58,077 nt of DNA from a virus, in IMG/VR virus record IMGVR_UViG_3300036819_000091, positions 1 through 58,077 of that record; one strand, written 5' to 3'. Shown piece by piece: positions 36,854 to 44,151 of the stretch (its first letter is position 1; every line of letters starts with the position of its first letter). The notes below the pieces were generated by a model that saw nothing but the letters and a program-made list of their open reading frames with translations, searched no databases and was not told where the DNA came from. Both the position numbers and the translations under genes were made by a program.

Positions 36854-37272
36854 CCGGCGAGCTGGACCGGCCGCCCGCGTTCCGGCCGCCGCCGCACGGG
36901 GTGCTGCCCGCCGCGCCAGACGGCCAGGAGGCAGCCGTGCCCGGCATGCTGGCCGCACCCGAGTGGGTGATCGCGGGCGGCCGGCTCACCGGCAGCCCGT
37001 ACCGGTACCGGCTGATAGCCAGCCGGGACCTGCGCGCCGCCGGGCTGACGTACGACGGCATCGGCCACGACATTGACTGGGCGGCGTGGGCGCAGCCCGG
37101 CGGCGGTGCCACCGTGGTGATGAACACCAGCATCCGGCTGACGTGCTGGCTGCGGTCGGGGTTCATGCTGGTGGACGGCAACAGCTACGGCGAGTGCCTG
37201 GCGGCCCTGTTCCGCAACTGGGCGCCAGACGGCACCGGGCCGCTGGCCCTGACCGCTGGCGGCGCCCGGTGA
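36850..37272 (+). CDS. hypothetical protein, 140 aa
   Basis: GTG overlap. Pro-rich start, then WVIAGGRLTGSPYRYRLIASRDLRAAGLTYDGIGHDIDWAAW and ATVVMNTSIRLTCWLRSGFMLVDGNSYGECLAALFRNW, a mixed alpha/beta domain. No family recognised. Confidence 0.6.
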   Translation: MTGELDRPPAFRPPPHGVLPAAPDGQEAAVPGMLAAPEWVIAGGRLTGSPYRYRLIASRDLRAAGLTYDGIGHDIDWAAWAQPGGGATVVMNTSIRLTCWLRSGFMLVDGNSYGECLAALFRNWAPDGTGPLALTAGGAR

Positions 37273-37514
37273 CCGCCGGGCGGCACATGACCCCGGCCGA
37301 GTTCGCCGCGTGGCTGCTGCTGCCGTCCGAGGCGGGCACGCAGCCGGGGTGGGCGCATTCGGGCCGGCGCGGCCAGTGGGAGCTGTACGACGGGCGCGGC
37401 CAGCGGGTGCGGGGCACGTTCGTCACCGACGAGGCGCTGCACCGGCACGGCGCCGCGTACTTCCGCGCGCACGGGTTCTGGCTGCCGCCCGCCGCTGACG
37501 TGGCGTGGCGCTGA
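37269..37514 (+). CDS. hypothetical protein, 81 aa
   Basis: GTG overlap. TPAEFAAWLLLPSEAGTQPGWAHSG, QWELYDGRGQRVRGTFVTDEAL and HRHGAAYFRAHGFWLPP: rich in aromatic residues, likely a small folded domain. Function unknown. Confidence 0.6.
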   Translation: MTAGRHMTPAEFAAWLLLPSEAGTQPGWAHSGRRGQWELYDGRGQRVRGTFVTDEALHRHGAAYFRAHGFWLPPAADVAWR

Positions 37515-37708
37515 TGCCGCCGCTGCGGTGGTGGCTGGCCGGGTACGCGGCGGCGTGGGCGGTGGCCGCCGCGGTGCTCGCACTGGGCGGCTGGTGGGCT
37601 GCGGCCGGGGTAGGCGCGACCGCCGCCGGGTGCGGCGCCGCGATGGCACGGGCGACCGCCGCGACCGACCGGGCCATGCGCGCCGGCTGCCCGTGGTGCC
37701 CGCCGTGA
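37514..37708 (+). CDS. small membrane protein, 64 aa
   Basis: Two hydrophobic segments (WWLAGYAAAWAVAAAVLALGG; WWAAAGVGATAAGCGAAMA) and a CPWC end. ATG 37514 overlaps the preceding TGA by one base; GTG 37505 is possible. Role unknown. Confidence 0.55.
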   Translation: MPPLRWWLAGYAAAWAVAAAVLALGGWWAAAGVGATAAGCGAAMARATAATDRAMRAGCPWCPP

Positions 37709-37920
37709 CCGTGCACGACGCGCCCTGGCCCGGGCTGGTGGCCGTGGCCCGCGCAGAGGCCGCCCACGCCGAGAGGCTGATGACGGCCCACATCGCCGGC
37801 TGCCCCGCGCACGGCTGCCCGCAGTGCCTGTCGCTGACCCGCCACTGGGACCGCGCCCAGCGGCAGGTAGCCGTGCTGGCCAGCCCGGACCCGCCCGCGC
37901 AGGAGTCGCTGTTCACGTGA
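37705..37920 (+). CDS. hypothetical protein, 71 aa
   Basis: GTG overlap. ARAEAAHAERLMTAHIAGCPAHGCPQCLSLTRHW: helix followed by a CxxxxCxxC-type site, probably zinc-binding. Function unknown. Confidence 0.55.
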   Translation: MTVHDAPWPGLVAVARAEAAHAERLMTAHIAGCPAHGCPQCLSLTRHWDRAQRQVAVLASPDPPAQESLFT

Positions 37921-37929
37921 CCGGCAGGG

Positions 37930-37964
37930 CTAGTATGGCTACCGTTAGGCAACCACTGGAGAGG
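37930..37964 (+). promoter_or_regulatory. likely promoter and start element
   Basis: The gap 37921-37973 contains TAGTATGGCTACCGTTAGG (a TAGTAT -10-like box and a relative of the recurrent GTACC motif) followed by CTGGAGAGG at 37956-37964, 9 bases before ATG 37974. Confidence 0.5.
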
Positions 37965-37973
37965 TTGACGCCC

Positions 37974-38201
37974 ATGCAGTGCAATCACATCGGATACCCC
38001 GCCTGCCGCCGCGCAGGCCGCGAGGACAGGTGCTCCCGCTGCGGGCACCGCACCGGCACGCGGGACAGCGCAGGCGCGTGGCAGCCGCCCGTGCAGACAC
38101 GGATGCTGCCGCCGTGGCGGTGGCCCGCCGAGCTGGCCGGCCGCCGCCGTGCCCGCCGCTGGGGCGCAGAGGTAACCGCCCGCCAGGCCGTGCGGCCATG
38201 A
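37974..38201 (+). CDS. small zinc-binding protein, 75 aa
   Basis: CNHIGYPACRRAGREDRCSRCGHRTG: four Cys plus His, a likely zinc finger, followed by a basic Trp/Arg-rich half (MLPPWRWPAELAGRRRARRW). First gene of its unit. Confidence 0.6.
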   Translation: MQCNHIGYPACRRAGREDRCSRCGHRTGTRDSAGAWQPPVQTRMLPPWRWPAELAGRRRARRWGAEVTARQAVRP

Positions 38202-38410
38202 GCACCCCCGCCGAGCAGGAAGCGGTCGCCGCGGTGGCCGGGTCGGCGCTGCACTTCGTCACCGAGCCGCACATCTTCCCGCTGTTCGTGTCGTTCATGA
38301 CCCGGCACAACGATGGCGCGATCATCCCGCCCGGCCTGATCCGCGAGGCGGTGGCCAGGTGCCACGACCACATCGCCCCGGACTGCCCCGAGCCCATCGA
38401 GCGCCTGTGA
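38198..38410 (+). CDS. hypothetical protein, 70 aa
   Basis: ATGA overlap. AEQEAVAAVAGSALHFVTEPHIFPLFVSFMTRHNDGAIIPPGLIREAVARC: helical with a hydrophobic centre. Function unknown. Confidence 0.6.
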   Translation: MSTPAEQEAVAAVAGSALHFVTEPHIFPLFVSFMTRHNDGAIIPPGLIREAVARCHDHIAPDCPEPIERL

Positions 38411-38625
38411 TGCGCGCCAGCCACCTGCGGTTCGGCATCCTCGGCGGCGGCCCCGGCACCACGTACCGCGGCATGGCCGACCTGCACGAGCCGGACGGCC
38501 ACGGCGGCGAGTACACCACCGGGTGGGAATGCGACCACCACCACCTGACCCCCGAAGCCGCCACCGCGTGCGCCCGGGCAACCACCAAGGCCATGGCCGC
38601 CGGCCAGGCAGACCAGGAGGCGTGA
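38410..38625 (+). CDS. hypothetical protein, 71 aa
   Basis: ATG 38410 shares a base with the preceding TGA. HLRFGILGGGPGTTYRGMADL, then GWECDHHHLTPEAATACARAT with Cys/His cluster. The C-H-H-H-T-A-ACA pattern is common in small actinophage proteins. Confidence 0.6.
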   Translation: MRASHLRFGILGGGPGTTYRGMADLHEPDGHGGEYTTGWECDHHHLTPEAATACARATTKAMAAGQADQEA

Positions 38626-38630
38626 CCCCC

Positions 38631-38768
38631 ATGCTGTTCACTATCGGCCGGTGGGTGCTGGGCATCATGATCGTGGTGTGGATCGTGCATAACCCCACCG
38701 AGGCCGGGTCCACCCTCAAGGGGTGGTTCGACGGGGCCGCGACGTTCGTGTCTTCGCTGGCGTCGTGA
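38631..38768 (+). CDS. single-span membrane protein, 45 aa
   Basis: MLFTIGRWVLGIMIVVWIVHNPTEAG: one membrane helix ending VWIVHNP, then KGWFDGAATFVSSLAS. Very similar short proteins (hydrophobic helix plus HNPT) occur in many actinophages. Shorter than most but real by this pattern; GGAGG lies just upstream. Confidence 0.65.
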   Translation: MLFTIGRWVLGIMIVVWIVHNPTEAGSTLKGWFDGAATFVSSLAS

Positions 38769-38989
38769 TGCCCGCCCTGCACCGGGCCAGCGCGCGGACC
38801 ACCCCGCTGGCGTGGCTGCTGCGCCGCCAGGCCGTGGCCATGGGCCGGGTGTTCGCGCAGCGGGTAGCCGAGCTGGCCTGCGCCGCCGACGAGTCCCACC
38901 GGGGTGCCAGCGCCCCGCGCTGCCCGGGGTGCCGGCAGGCCCGCAAGGACATCCGGCTGCTGGCCGACATAGCCAGGACCCGGCCGTGA
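38768..38989 (+). CDS. hypothetical protein, 73 aa
   Basis: ATG shares a base with the preceding TGA. LAWLLRRQAVAMGRVFAQRVAELACAADESH helical, then APRCPGCRQARKDIRLLADIA with a CPGC pair. Function unknown. Confidence 0.6.
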   Translation: MPALHRASARTTPLAWLLRRQAVAMGRVFAQRVAELACAADESHRGASAPRCPGCRQARKDIRLLADIARTRP

Positions 38990-39429
38990 CCTGCCCGCCG
39001 TGGGACCCCGCCGCCCAGCCGCAGCACCCCGACCCCGCTACCCCGGACCCGCTGGTGCCGTGGGCGCGCCCCGACGCTGACCCGCTCGCTGACATCCGCG
39101 CGTGGAAGGCCGCCGCAGAGGCAGGCGCCGGCCACGCGGCGTACGGGCCTGCGTACGCCTACGTGGCGCCCATGCGCCCCCGGCCGTGGTGGCAGCGGCT
39201 GCGTGACCGGCTGACCCGCCGCCGCTGGCTGCGCGGGTGGGTGCAGCTAGGCGCCATGGACGCCGAGCCCGACCCCGGCGGCCCCGGCACGTGGACCGCG
39301 CCCGGCCCGGTGACGCAGGCGCAGATCCGCGCCGCCATGCAGACCGTGGCAGAGGGCGGCGCCCCGGAGGGCTGGACGTTCCGGCCGCTGGACGTGCCCC
39401 ACGGCGGCGACTGGCCCGGCCATGGGTGA
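38986..39429 (+). CDS. hypothetical protein, 147 aa
   Basis: GTG overlap. Pro/Asp-rich disordered start, helix (LADIRAWKAAAEAGAGHAAYG), basic WWQRLRDRLTRRRWLRGWVQLG stretch, then an acidic end. Function unknown. Confidence 0.55.
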   Translation: MTCPPWDPAAQPQHPDPATPDPLVPWARPDADPLADIRAWKAAAEAGAGHAAYGPAYAYVAPMRPRPWWQRLRDRLTRRRWLRGWVQLGAMDAEPDPGGPGTWTAPGPVTQAQIRAAMQTVAEGGAPEGWTFRPLDVPHGGDWPGHG

Positions 39430-39739
39430 CCGCGGCGTGCTGCTGGCACCAGGCCCTGGCCTGTCCCTGGCGGCGCTGTGCGACTGCGGGCAGGCCACCA
39501 CCCTGGCGCTGCTGCCCGTCCACGACGGCAGGCCGATACCGCGCGGCACCCCGCTGGGGCCGCCCGCCGCCCAGGAAGTGGCCTACACCTGCACCGGGTG
39601 CGGCACAGCCCACTGGCTGACCATCGCCCCGCAGCCAGACGGCAACATAGCCGTGACCGCGCAGCGGCCCGGCCGCCACCAGCAGCCGCCGCGCCGGGTG
39701 GTGTCCTGGACGGACGGCTGGTACACGCTGCCGCAGTAG
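39422..39739 (+). CDS. hypothetical zinc-ribbon-like protein, 105 aa
   Basis: ALCDCGQATTLALLPVHDG ... EVAYTCTGCGTAHWLTI: CDCG and CTGCG pairs on beta strands, typical of a zinc ribbon; then VTAQRPGRHQ. Overlaps the preceding gene by 8 bases. Confidence 0.6.
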   Translation: MGDRGVLLAPGPGLSLAALCDCGQATTLALLPVHDGRPIPRGTPLGPPAAQEVAYTCTGCGTAHWLTIAPQPDGNIAVTAQRPGRHQQPPRRVVSWTDGWYTLPQ

Positions 39740-39742
39740 GCT

Positions 39743-39813
39743 CCGCTGCCCCGGCCGGTGACAGCGCCGGACAGCGCGCCGCCCAGATGACGGCACCCGG
39801 GCCGGGGCAGCGG
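39743..39813 (+). terminator. 14-bp inverted repeat in the gap after 39739
   Basis: CCGCTGCCCCGGCC and its exact complement separated by 43 bases. The long loop makes a simple terminator less sure, but it begins 4 bases after the stop and ends before GGAGGG and the GTG at 39833. Confidence 0.45.
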
Positions 39814-39832
39814 ACACCACCAGGAGGGCGCC

Positions 39833-40015
39833 GTGGGCGAGTGCCGCATCTGCCGGCCTCCCGAGCCCGTGCCCGACCGGGCCCTGCTCGACCACCTGCG
39901 GGTGCTGCACCCCGACCAGTGGGCAGAGCTGGCCGCGTGGCCGGACGGCTCCCTGGTCCTGGAGGAGCCCGACGCCGACCCCGGAGACTGCCCGACGCCG
40001 CCCCCGCGACGCTAG
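39833..40015 (+). CDS. small C2H2-like zinc protein, 60 aa
   Basis: CRICRPPEPVPDRALLDHLRVLHPDQW: a CxxC and HLRVLH set like a zinc finger. GTG start with CAGGAGGG upstream. Probable DNA- or protein-binding finger. Confidence 0.6.
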   Translation: MGECRICRPPEPVPDRALLDHLRVLHPDQWAELAAWPDGSLVLEEPDADPGDCPTPPPRR

Positions 40016-40053
40016 GATGACCGCTGCCGGGACGGGGGACCTGCCCGGCGCCC

Positions 40054-40155
40054 GTGCACCCCGCATCGCCCGGCCGCCCGGTCAGCGCCATTCAGCGTTT
40101 CCGGGCGGGCAACGCCCAATCGGCCCTGTACGCCATTCACCCCGATGCCCTGTAG
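40054..40155 (+). CDS. candidate 33-aa protein
   Basis: GTG 40054 opens a frame ending TAG at 40155 (MHPASPGRPVSAIQRFRAGN...). The second half (SAIQRFRAGNAQSALYAIHP) reads like real protein, and the gap 40016-40164 is otherwise empty. The ribosome site (GGGGGA) is rather far. Uncertain. Confidence 0.25.
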   Translation: MHPASPGRPVSAIQRFRAGNAQSALYAIHPDAL

Positions 40156-40164
40156 GCGGCACCC

Positions 40165-40548
40165 ATGACGTACCCGACCCCGCTGGGGCTGCCCTGGACC
40201 CCCGAGGACGCCGCCGCGGTCCTCGGCCCCGCCGCCGACGCCGCCCTGCTGCGCCTGCTGGTGGCAGAGCTGGCCGTCCCGCAGGTGGCGCCGGGCCGGT
40301 GGGACGCAGCCGACCTGCTGGGCCTCCACTGTGCTCTCGCGCCGTGGCTGGCGCGGCGTAGACTCCGCGTGACCGACCTGACCGGAGGGGCCAATGGGAC
40401 GCCTGCCGCTGCTGCGAGCGGAGACCCGCTGGGAGTGCCCCAACTGCCCGGAGACCGCCCTGACCACAGAGGCGCACCCGCATACCCGGTTCCACCAGTG
40501 CCGGGGACTGCACGGGCTGACTGTGCCGCTGGTGCAGGCCGGGACTGA
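40165..40548 (+). CDS. hypothetical protein, up to 127 aa, long overlap with next gene
   Basis: The first 75 residues (LPWTPEDAAAVLGPAADAALLRLLVAELAVPQVAPGRWDAADLLGLH) look coding and helical. The last 50 overlap gene 40394-40735 for 155 bases and look like a shadow, so the protein may have lost its natural stop. GGCGG lies upstream of ATG 40165. Confidence 0.5.
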   Translation: MTYPTPLGLPWTPEDAAAVLGPAADAALLRLLVAELAVPQVAPGRWDAADLLGLHCALAPWLARRRLRVTDLTGGANGTPAAAASGDPLGVPQLPGDRPDHRGAPAYPVPPVPGTARADCAAGAGRD

Positions 40549-40735
40549 CTGCAAAGTCGAGGCCATCGACCGCGAGGACTACGTAGGCGCAGACCACGGC
40601 GCGGTGCAGCTCGCGCCGGGCAACGGGCGCCCGTACATGGCCGCCCGCACCACCCGCGCTGACGGGTCGAACGACACCACCGTGTATGCCCCCGTGGCGA
40701 GAGGAAGGCTGGCCCATGGCCGACGCCGAGTTTGA
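40394..40735 (+). CDS. conserved phage protein, 113 aa
   Basis: WECPNCPETALTTEAHPHTRFHQCRGLHGLTVPLVQAG, then REDYVGADHGAVQLAPGNGRPYMAARTTRADGSNDTTVYAPVA. The C-xx-C...H..C zinc site plus the REDYVG and VYAP-A strings recur in proteins encoded near structural genes of many actinophages. ATG 40394 has GGAGGGG just upstream. Function unknown. Confidence 0.72.
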   Translation: MGRLPLLRAETRWECPNCPETALTTEAHPHTRFHQCRGLHGLTVPLVQAGTDCKVEAIDREDYVGADHGAVQLAPGNGRPYMAARTTRADGSNDTTVYAPVARGRLAHGRRRV

Positions 40736-41135
40736 CCGCCTGGTGCAGGAGCACCTGGACCGCGCCGCCCCGGCCTTCCAGGACCGGGTGGCCACGTTCA
40801 TGGGCGCCGCCCGCGACCACACCGCCGCGCAGGCCGCCGCGGCGGCAGAGGCGGCAGACAGCGCCCGGGCCAACGTGGACCACCAGCGGGAGGTAGCGCA
40901 GCGGCTGGTGGACACCGCCGCCGAGCAGGCCGAGAACGCGGCGGCGCAGGCGCAGGCCGCGCAGGCCGAGGCCGACAACTGGGCCGGGTTCGGCGAGGAC
41001 GCCCTGGCGCTGGCCCGCGAGACCGTGACCGCCGCTGACCTGGCCGCCGCGCGGCTGGCCGCCGCCGGGGAGCTGGCCGCAGGCGACACCACCGTGCAGG
41101 CCGGCGTGGCCAAGGGCCAGGCGAGCGCGTCATGA
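40716..41135 (+). CDS. long-helix protein, 139 aa
   Basis: Almost all Ala/Gln/Glu/Asp-rich helix (HTAAQAAAAAEAADSARANV; AEQAENAAAQAQAAQAEADN), probably a coiled coil such as a fibre stalk or scaffold piece. ATG follows GAGAGGAAGG and lies inside the end of the previous gene; its end overlaps the next. Confidence 0.6.
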   Translation: MADAEFDRLVQEHLDRAAPAFQDRVATFMGAARDHTAAQAAAAAEAADSARANVDHQREVAQRLVDTAAEQAENAAAQAQAAQAEADNWAGFGEDALALARETVTAADLAAARLAAAGELAAGDTTVQAGVAKGQASAS

Positions 41136-41611
41136 GCTGGTCTGGCAGCCACATGTTCCGGCAGTGGATAGCGGACAACCTCACCCACACCGCGACGCCC
41201 AACTACTCGACCGACGCCCCGAAAGCCGCCCTGTACGGCAGCACCGGCACCCCGGACGAGAATGTCTCCGCGGCGCTGTCGGCGTACAACGCCGGCCAGT
41301 GGGTGACCGCCAACGAGGTTTTCCAGGCGGGCCAGTGGGCGCAGGGCGGCGTCGCGCTGGGCAGCCCCAGCGGGGTGACCCACTTCAACGACACCGCCGA
41401 CGCGGTGTGGTACGACGCCAACGACACCGCCTCTGGCACCGCGGCGACCCTGGCCGGCGTGTTCGGCACCGAGGTCTACGACGACACGCTCACCACCCCG
41501 GTGGCCGACCAGGGCATCTGCTTCAACTACTTCGGGGGCACGCAGTCGGTCACGGCGGGGCAGTTCACGGTGGTGTGGAACGCACTGGGCATCTGGCGCG
41601 TAACGCTGTAG
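41132..41611 (+). CDS. putative virion structural protein, 159 aa
   Basis: HMFRQWIADNLTHTATPNYSTDAPKAALYGSTGTPDENVSAALSAYNAGQWVTANEVFQAGQW: this layout (short helix, ALYG-TGTPD, AYNAGQW, W-GG) is found in a family of actinophage proteins encoded among structural genes. Beta-rich, ending VVWNALGIWRVTL. Likely a minor virion protein. Confidence 0.62.
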   Translation: MSWSGSHMFRQWIADNLTHTATPNYSTDAPKAALYGSTGTPDENVSAALSAYNAGQWVTANEVFQAGQWAQGGVALGSPSGVTHFNDTADAVWYDANDTASGTAATLAGVFGTEVYDDTLTTPVADQGICFNYFGGTQSVTAGQFTVVWNALGIWRVTL

Positions 41612-41635
41612 GCCCGGCCGGCTGAGGAGGCGCCC

Positions 41636-43825
41636 GTGGCCGGCCCCGGCCTGATCTTCACCGCGACCACCGGGGCTGCGCTCACGGCCACCACCGGGCT
41701 GCACCTGGTGGCGTCTGCCACCGCGGCGCCGGCCGGGGTGGCGCAGGCCGCCGCGACCGCTGAGGCCGCCACTGTCCTGGCGGCCCCGCACCCGCCGGCT
41801 GCCGCGGTCACTGCTGCGGCAGAGGCACCGGCCGGGCGCACAGCCCCGCAGCCGGCTGCGGCCACAGCCGCCGCGGTGGCGCAGGCCCCGTCTGTCACGT
41901 CGGTGTCGCTGACCGCCGCGCCGGCCGGGCTGGCCGCTGCCACTGCGGCAGCCCCCGCGCCTGGTGCCCTGGTCGCGCCGGCGGCGGCGGCGGCGACACC
42001 GGGTGCCTCTGCGCCGCAGCCCGCCGCCGCGGTGGCCGCCCGCCCGCCGCAGGCCGCAGCCACCGCAGTGGCCGAGCCGCCCGCAGTCACCGCGGTGGCC
42101 GCCACCAGCGCGCCCGCCGGGCTGGCGTCTGCCGCTGCCGCAGCGCCAGGCCCTGCCGTGCTGGTGGGGGCGGCCCCGCCCGCTGCTGCCGCCGCCGCAG
42201 CCGGCGAGCCGCCGCTGGCTGCCGTGGCATCCCGCGCTGCCGTGGCCGCCGCCGTGGCTGCCGCACCCGGGCCGCTGCCCGGCGCGGCCGGCCGCCCGGC
42301 CGCTGCCACCGCTGCCACCGCGGCAGAGGCACCCGCGGCGGCCATCGCCGTTGCGGCGCAGCCCGCGCAGCCCGCAGCCACGGCACCCGGCCCGCTGCCC
42401 GCCCCGGGTGCCAGGCCGCCAGCCGCCACCGCAACGGCGACCGCCGAGCCGCCAGCGGTCAGCACCGTGTCGGCTGCCAGCGCCCCGGCCGGGGTGGCGC
42501 AGGCCAGTGCCGCAGCACCCGGCCCGGCTGTCCTGGTCGCGGCGCAGCCGCCCGCTGCCGTGGCCACGGGCACCGCAGAGCCGGCCGGCCCGCTGGCGGC
42601 GCCGCGCCCGCCGGCCGCGCAGGCCACCGCGACCGCTGAGCCGCCCCGCGCCGCGGCAGCCGCCACCCCGGCGGCAGCGGCAGCCGCCGGCACCGCACCC
42701 CAGCCAGCCGCCAGCGTGGCCGCCCGGGCACCGGCCGCCGCCGCCACGGCCACGGCCGAGCCGGCCGCCGTGAGCACGGTCACGAGCACCAGCGCCCCGG
42801 CGGGGGCGGCGTCTGCCACGGCCAGCGCACCCGGCCCGGGCGCGCACGTGGCCGCCGCGCCCGGCCCGGCCGCCGCTGCGGCCACCGCGCAGCCGCCGCG
42901 CCCCGCGCCCGCCGCCATGGCACCCGCAGCCGCCCCCGCCGCCGCGGCGCCGCAGCCGCGTACTGGCGTGGCCGGCCTGGCACCGGCCGCTGGCGCTGTG
43001 GCCGCAGCGCCGCCGCCCGCCGCCGGCATCGGCGCCCGGCCGGGCACGGCCACAGCGGGCGCCACGGCCCCGCAGCCGTCTGCGGCCACCGCGGCGTCGG
43101 TCAGCGCCCAGGCCGGGTGCGCGCCTGCGTCTGCTGCCGCGCCTGCGCCCGCCGCGGCGGTAGCCGCACGGCCACCCGCAGCCACCGCCGCGGGCGCCGC
43201 GCCGCCGCCGGCCCCGGCAGTGGCCGCCCGCCCGGCGCCTGCTGCTGCCACCGCCACGGCAGAGGCGCCTGCGGTCACCACCGCGGTGACCACCAGCGCC
43301 CCCGCCGGGGCAGCCGCTGCCGCCGCCGCCGCGCCCAGCCCGGCAGCAGCGGTGGCCGCGCCAGCCCAGCCAGCGCAGCCCGCCGCAGCCGCGCCCCGCC
43401 CGGTGCCTGCCGTGGCACCAGCCGCCAGCACAGCCGCAGCCGCGGCGACCGCGCCGCCGCCTGCCGCGTCGGCGGTGCCGGTTACCATGGCTGCGGCCGG
43501 CCTGGCGCATGCCTCTGCCGCCGGGCTGGCCGCTACAGCCGCCGTGGCCGCCCGCGCCGGCCTGGCCGCCGCCCTGGCCCTGGCCGTGCCGCCGTTCGCG
43601 CTGGTGCCCCCGGCGGTGCAGCTCTCGCCCATGGACGCCGGCGCCCCCCACGGCCGGTGGGCCGCCGGGCAGCCGCAGCAGCCCCGCGTGTCCGCTGCGG
43701 CGCCGGGCGCCAGGTGGGCGGGCGGCAAGCCAGCCGGGCGGTGGGACGCGGAAAGCGCGGCCGGTCGTTACGCTGCTGGTACCCCGGTGTCAGTGTGGGA
43801 CGCCGGGCAGCCCCACGGCCCGTAG
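41636..43825 (+). CDS. 729-aa Ala/Pro-rich repeat protein, probable fibre or decoration
   Basis: Residues about 28-650 are low-complexity Ala/Pro/Val/Thr with imperfect repeats of the form (S/T)APAG(V/L)A..A.AAPGPA(V/A)LVAA.PPAAA.ATAEPPAV; copies centred near 31, 95, 159, 283, 387, 491 and 555, spaced about 64 or 104 residues. Residues 1-27 (GLIFTATTGAALTATTGLHL) are an ordered start. Residues 660-729 are different: HGRWAAGQP, GARWAGGKPAGRWDAE, GRYAAGTP and VWDAGQPHG, a G-R-W/G-P repeat typical of actinophage structural proteins. A rigid, extended rod on the virion is my best guess. GTG 41636 follows GAGGAGG. The reverse strand carries long open frames purely because of the composition. Confidence 0.7.
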   Translation: MAGPGLIFTATTGAALTATTGLHLVASATAAPAGVAQAAATAEAATVLAAPHPPAAAVTAAAEAPAGRTAPQPAAATAAAVAQAPSVTSVSLTAAPAGLAAATAAAPAPGALVAPAAAAATPGASAPQPAAAVAARPPQAAATAVAEPPAVTAVAATSAPAGLASAAAAAPGPAVLVGAAPPAAAAAAAGEPPLAAVASRAAVAAAVAAAPGPLPGAAGRPAAATAATAAEAPAAAIAVAAQPAQPAATAPGPLPAPGARPPAATATATAEPPAVSTVSAASAPAGVAQASAAAPGPAVLVAAQPPAAVATGTAEPAGPLAAPRPPAAQATATAEPPRAAAAATPAAAAAAGTAPQPAASVAARAPAAAATATAEPAAVSTVTSTSAPAGAASATASAPGPGAHVAAAPGPAAAAATAQPPRPAPAAMAPAAAPAAAAPQPRTGVAGLAPAAGAVAAAPPPAAGIGARPGTATAGATAPQPSAATAASVSAQAGCAPASAAAPAPAAAVAARPPAATAAGAAPPPAPAVAARPAPAAATATAEAPAVTTAVTTSAPAGAAAAAAAAPSPAAAVAAPAQPAQPAAAAPRPVPAVAPAASTAAAAATAPPPAASAVPVTMAAAGLAHASAAGLAATAAVAARAGLAAALALAVPPFALVPPAVQLSPMDAGAPHGRWAAGQPQQPRVSAAAPGARWAGGKPAGRWDAESAAGRYAAGTPVSVWDAGQPHGP

Positions 43826-43836
43826 GGAGGCACCCC

Positions 43837-44151
43837 ATGATCCCGGTCACGTCCACCGAGTACCTGTTCGTGCCGGTGTTCGGCCCGCAGGGCACCGACC
43901 CCACGCAGTACACCGCGCAGGTGGCCCTGGTAGCCGAGGGCCGCGAGCCCGGCGACGGCGACTGGCACGCGGCCACGTGGCTGGCCCCCGCGCCCGCGCA
44001 GGACCCGCAGGCCGCGCTGCTGGTTGGCCCGGGTACCGGCGCGGTGGCGTACCCGCAGGGCGAGTACGTGGCATGGGCCAAGCTGGCGGCCGGGTCAGAG
44101 GCCCCCGTGATGAAGTCCGGCCGGGTGCGCATTGGCGACGCTGGGCTCTGA
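43837..44151 (+). CDS. putative minor structural protein, 104 aa
   Basis: MIPVTSTEYLFVPVFGPQGTDPTQYTAQVALVAEGREPGDGDWHAATWLA ... AALLVGPGTGAVAYPQGEYVAWAKLA: an immunoglobulin-like beta sandwich of the type seen next to fibre-like proteins in other actinophages. ATG 43837 has GGGAGG upstream. Confidence 0.65.
   Translation: MIPVTSTEYLFVPVFGPQGTDPTQYTAQVALVAEGREPGDGDWHAATWLAPAPAQDPQAALLVGPGTGAVAYPQGEYVAWAKLAAGSEAPVMKSGRVRIGDAGL

Noticed and set aside
40082-43651. Very long open frame on the minus strand (over 1000 codons), plus a second one at 41527-43728
   Set aside because: They mirror the Ala/Pro-rich plus-strand gene; products are monotonous Gly/Arg/Cys or Ala/Gly strings with no start element, as expected from GC bias.
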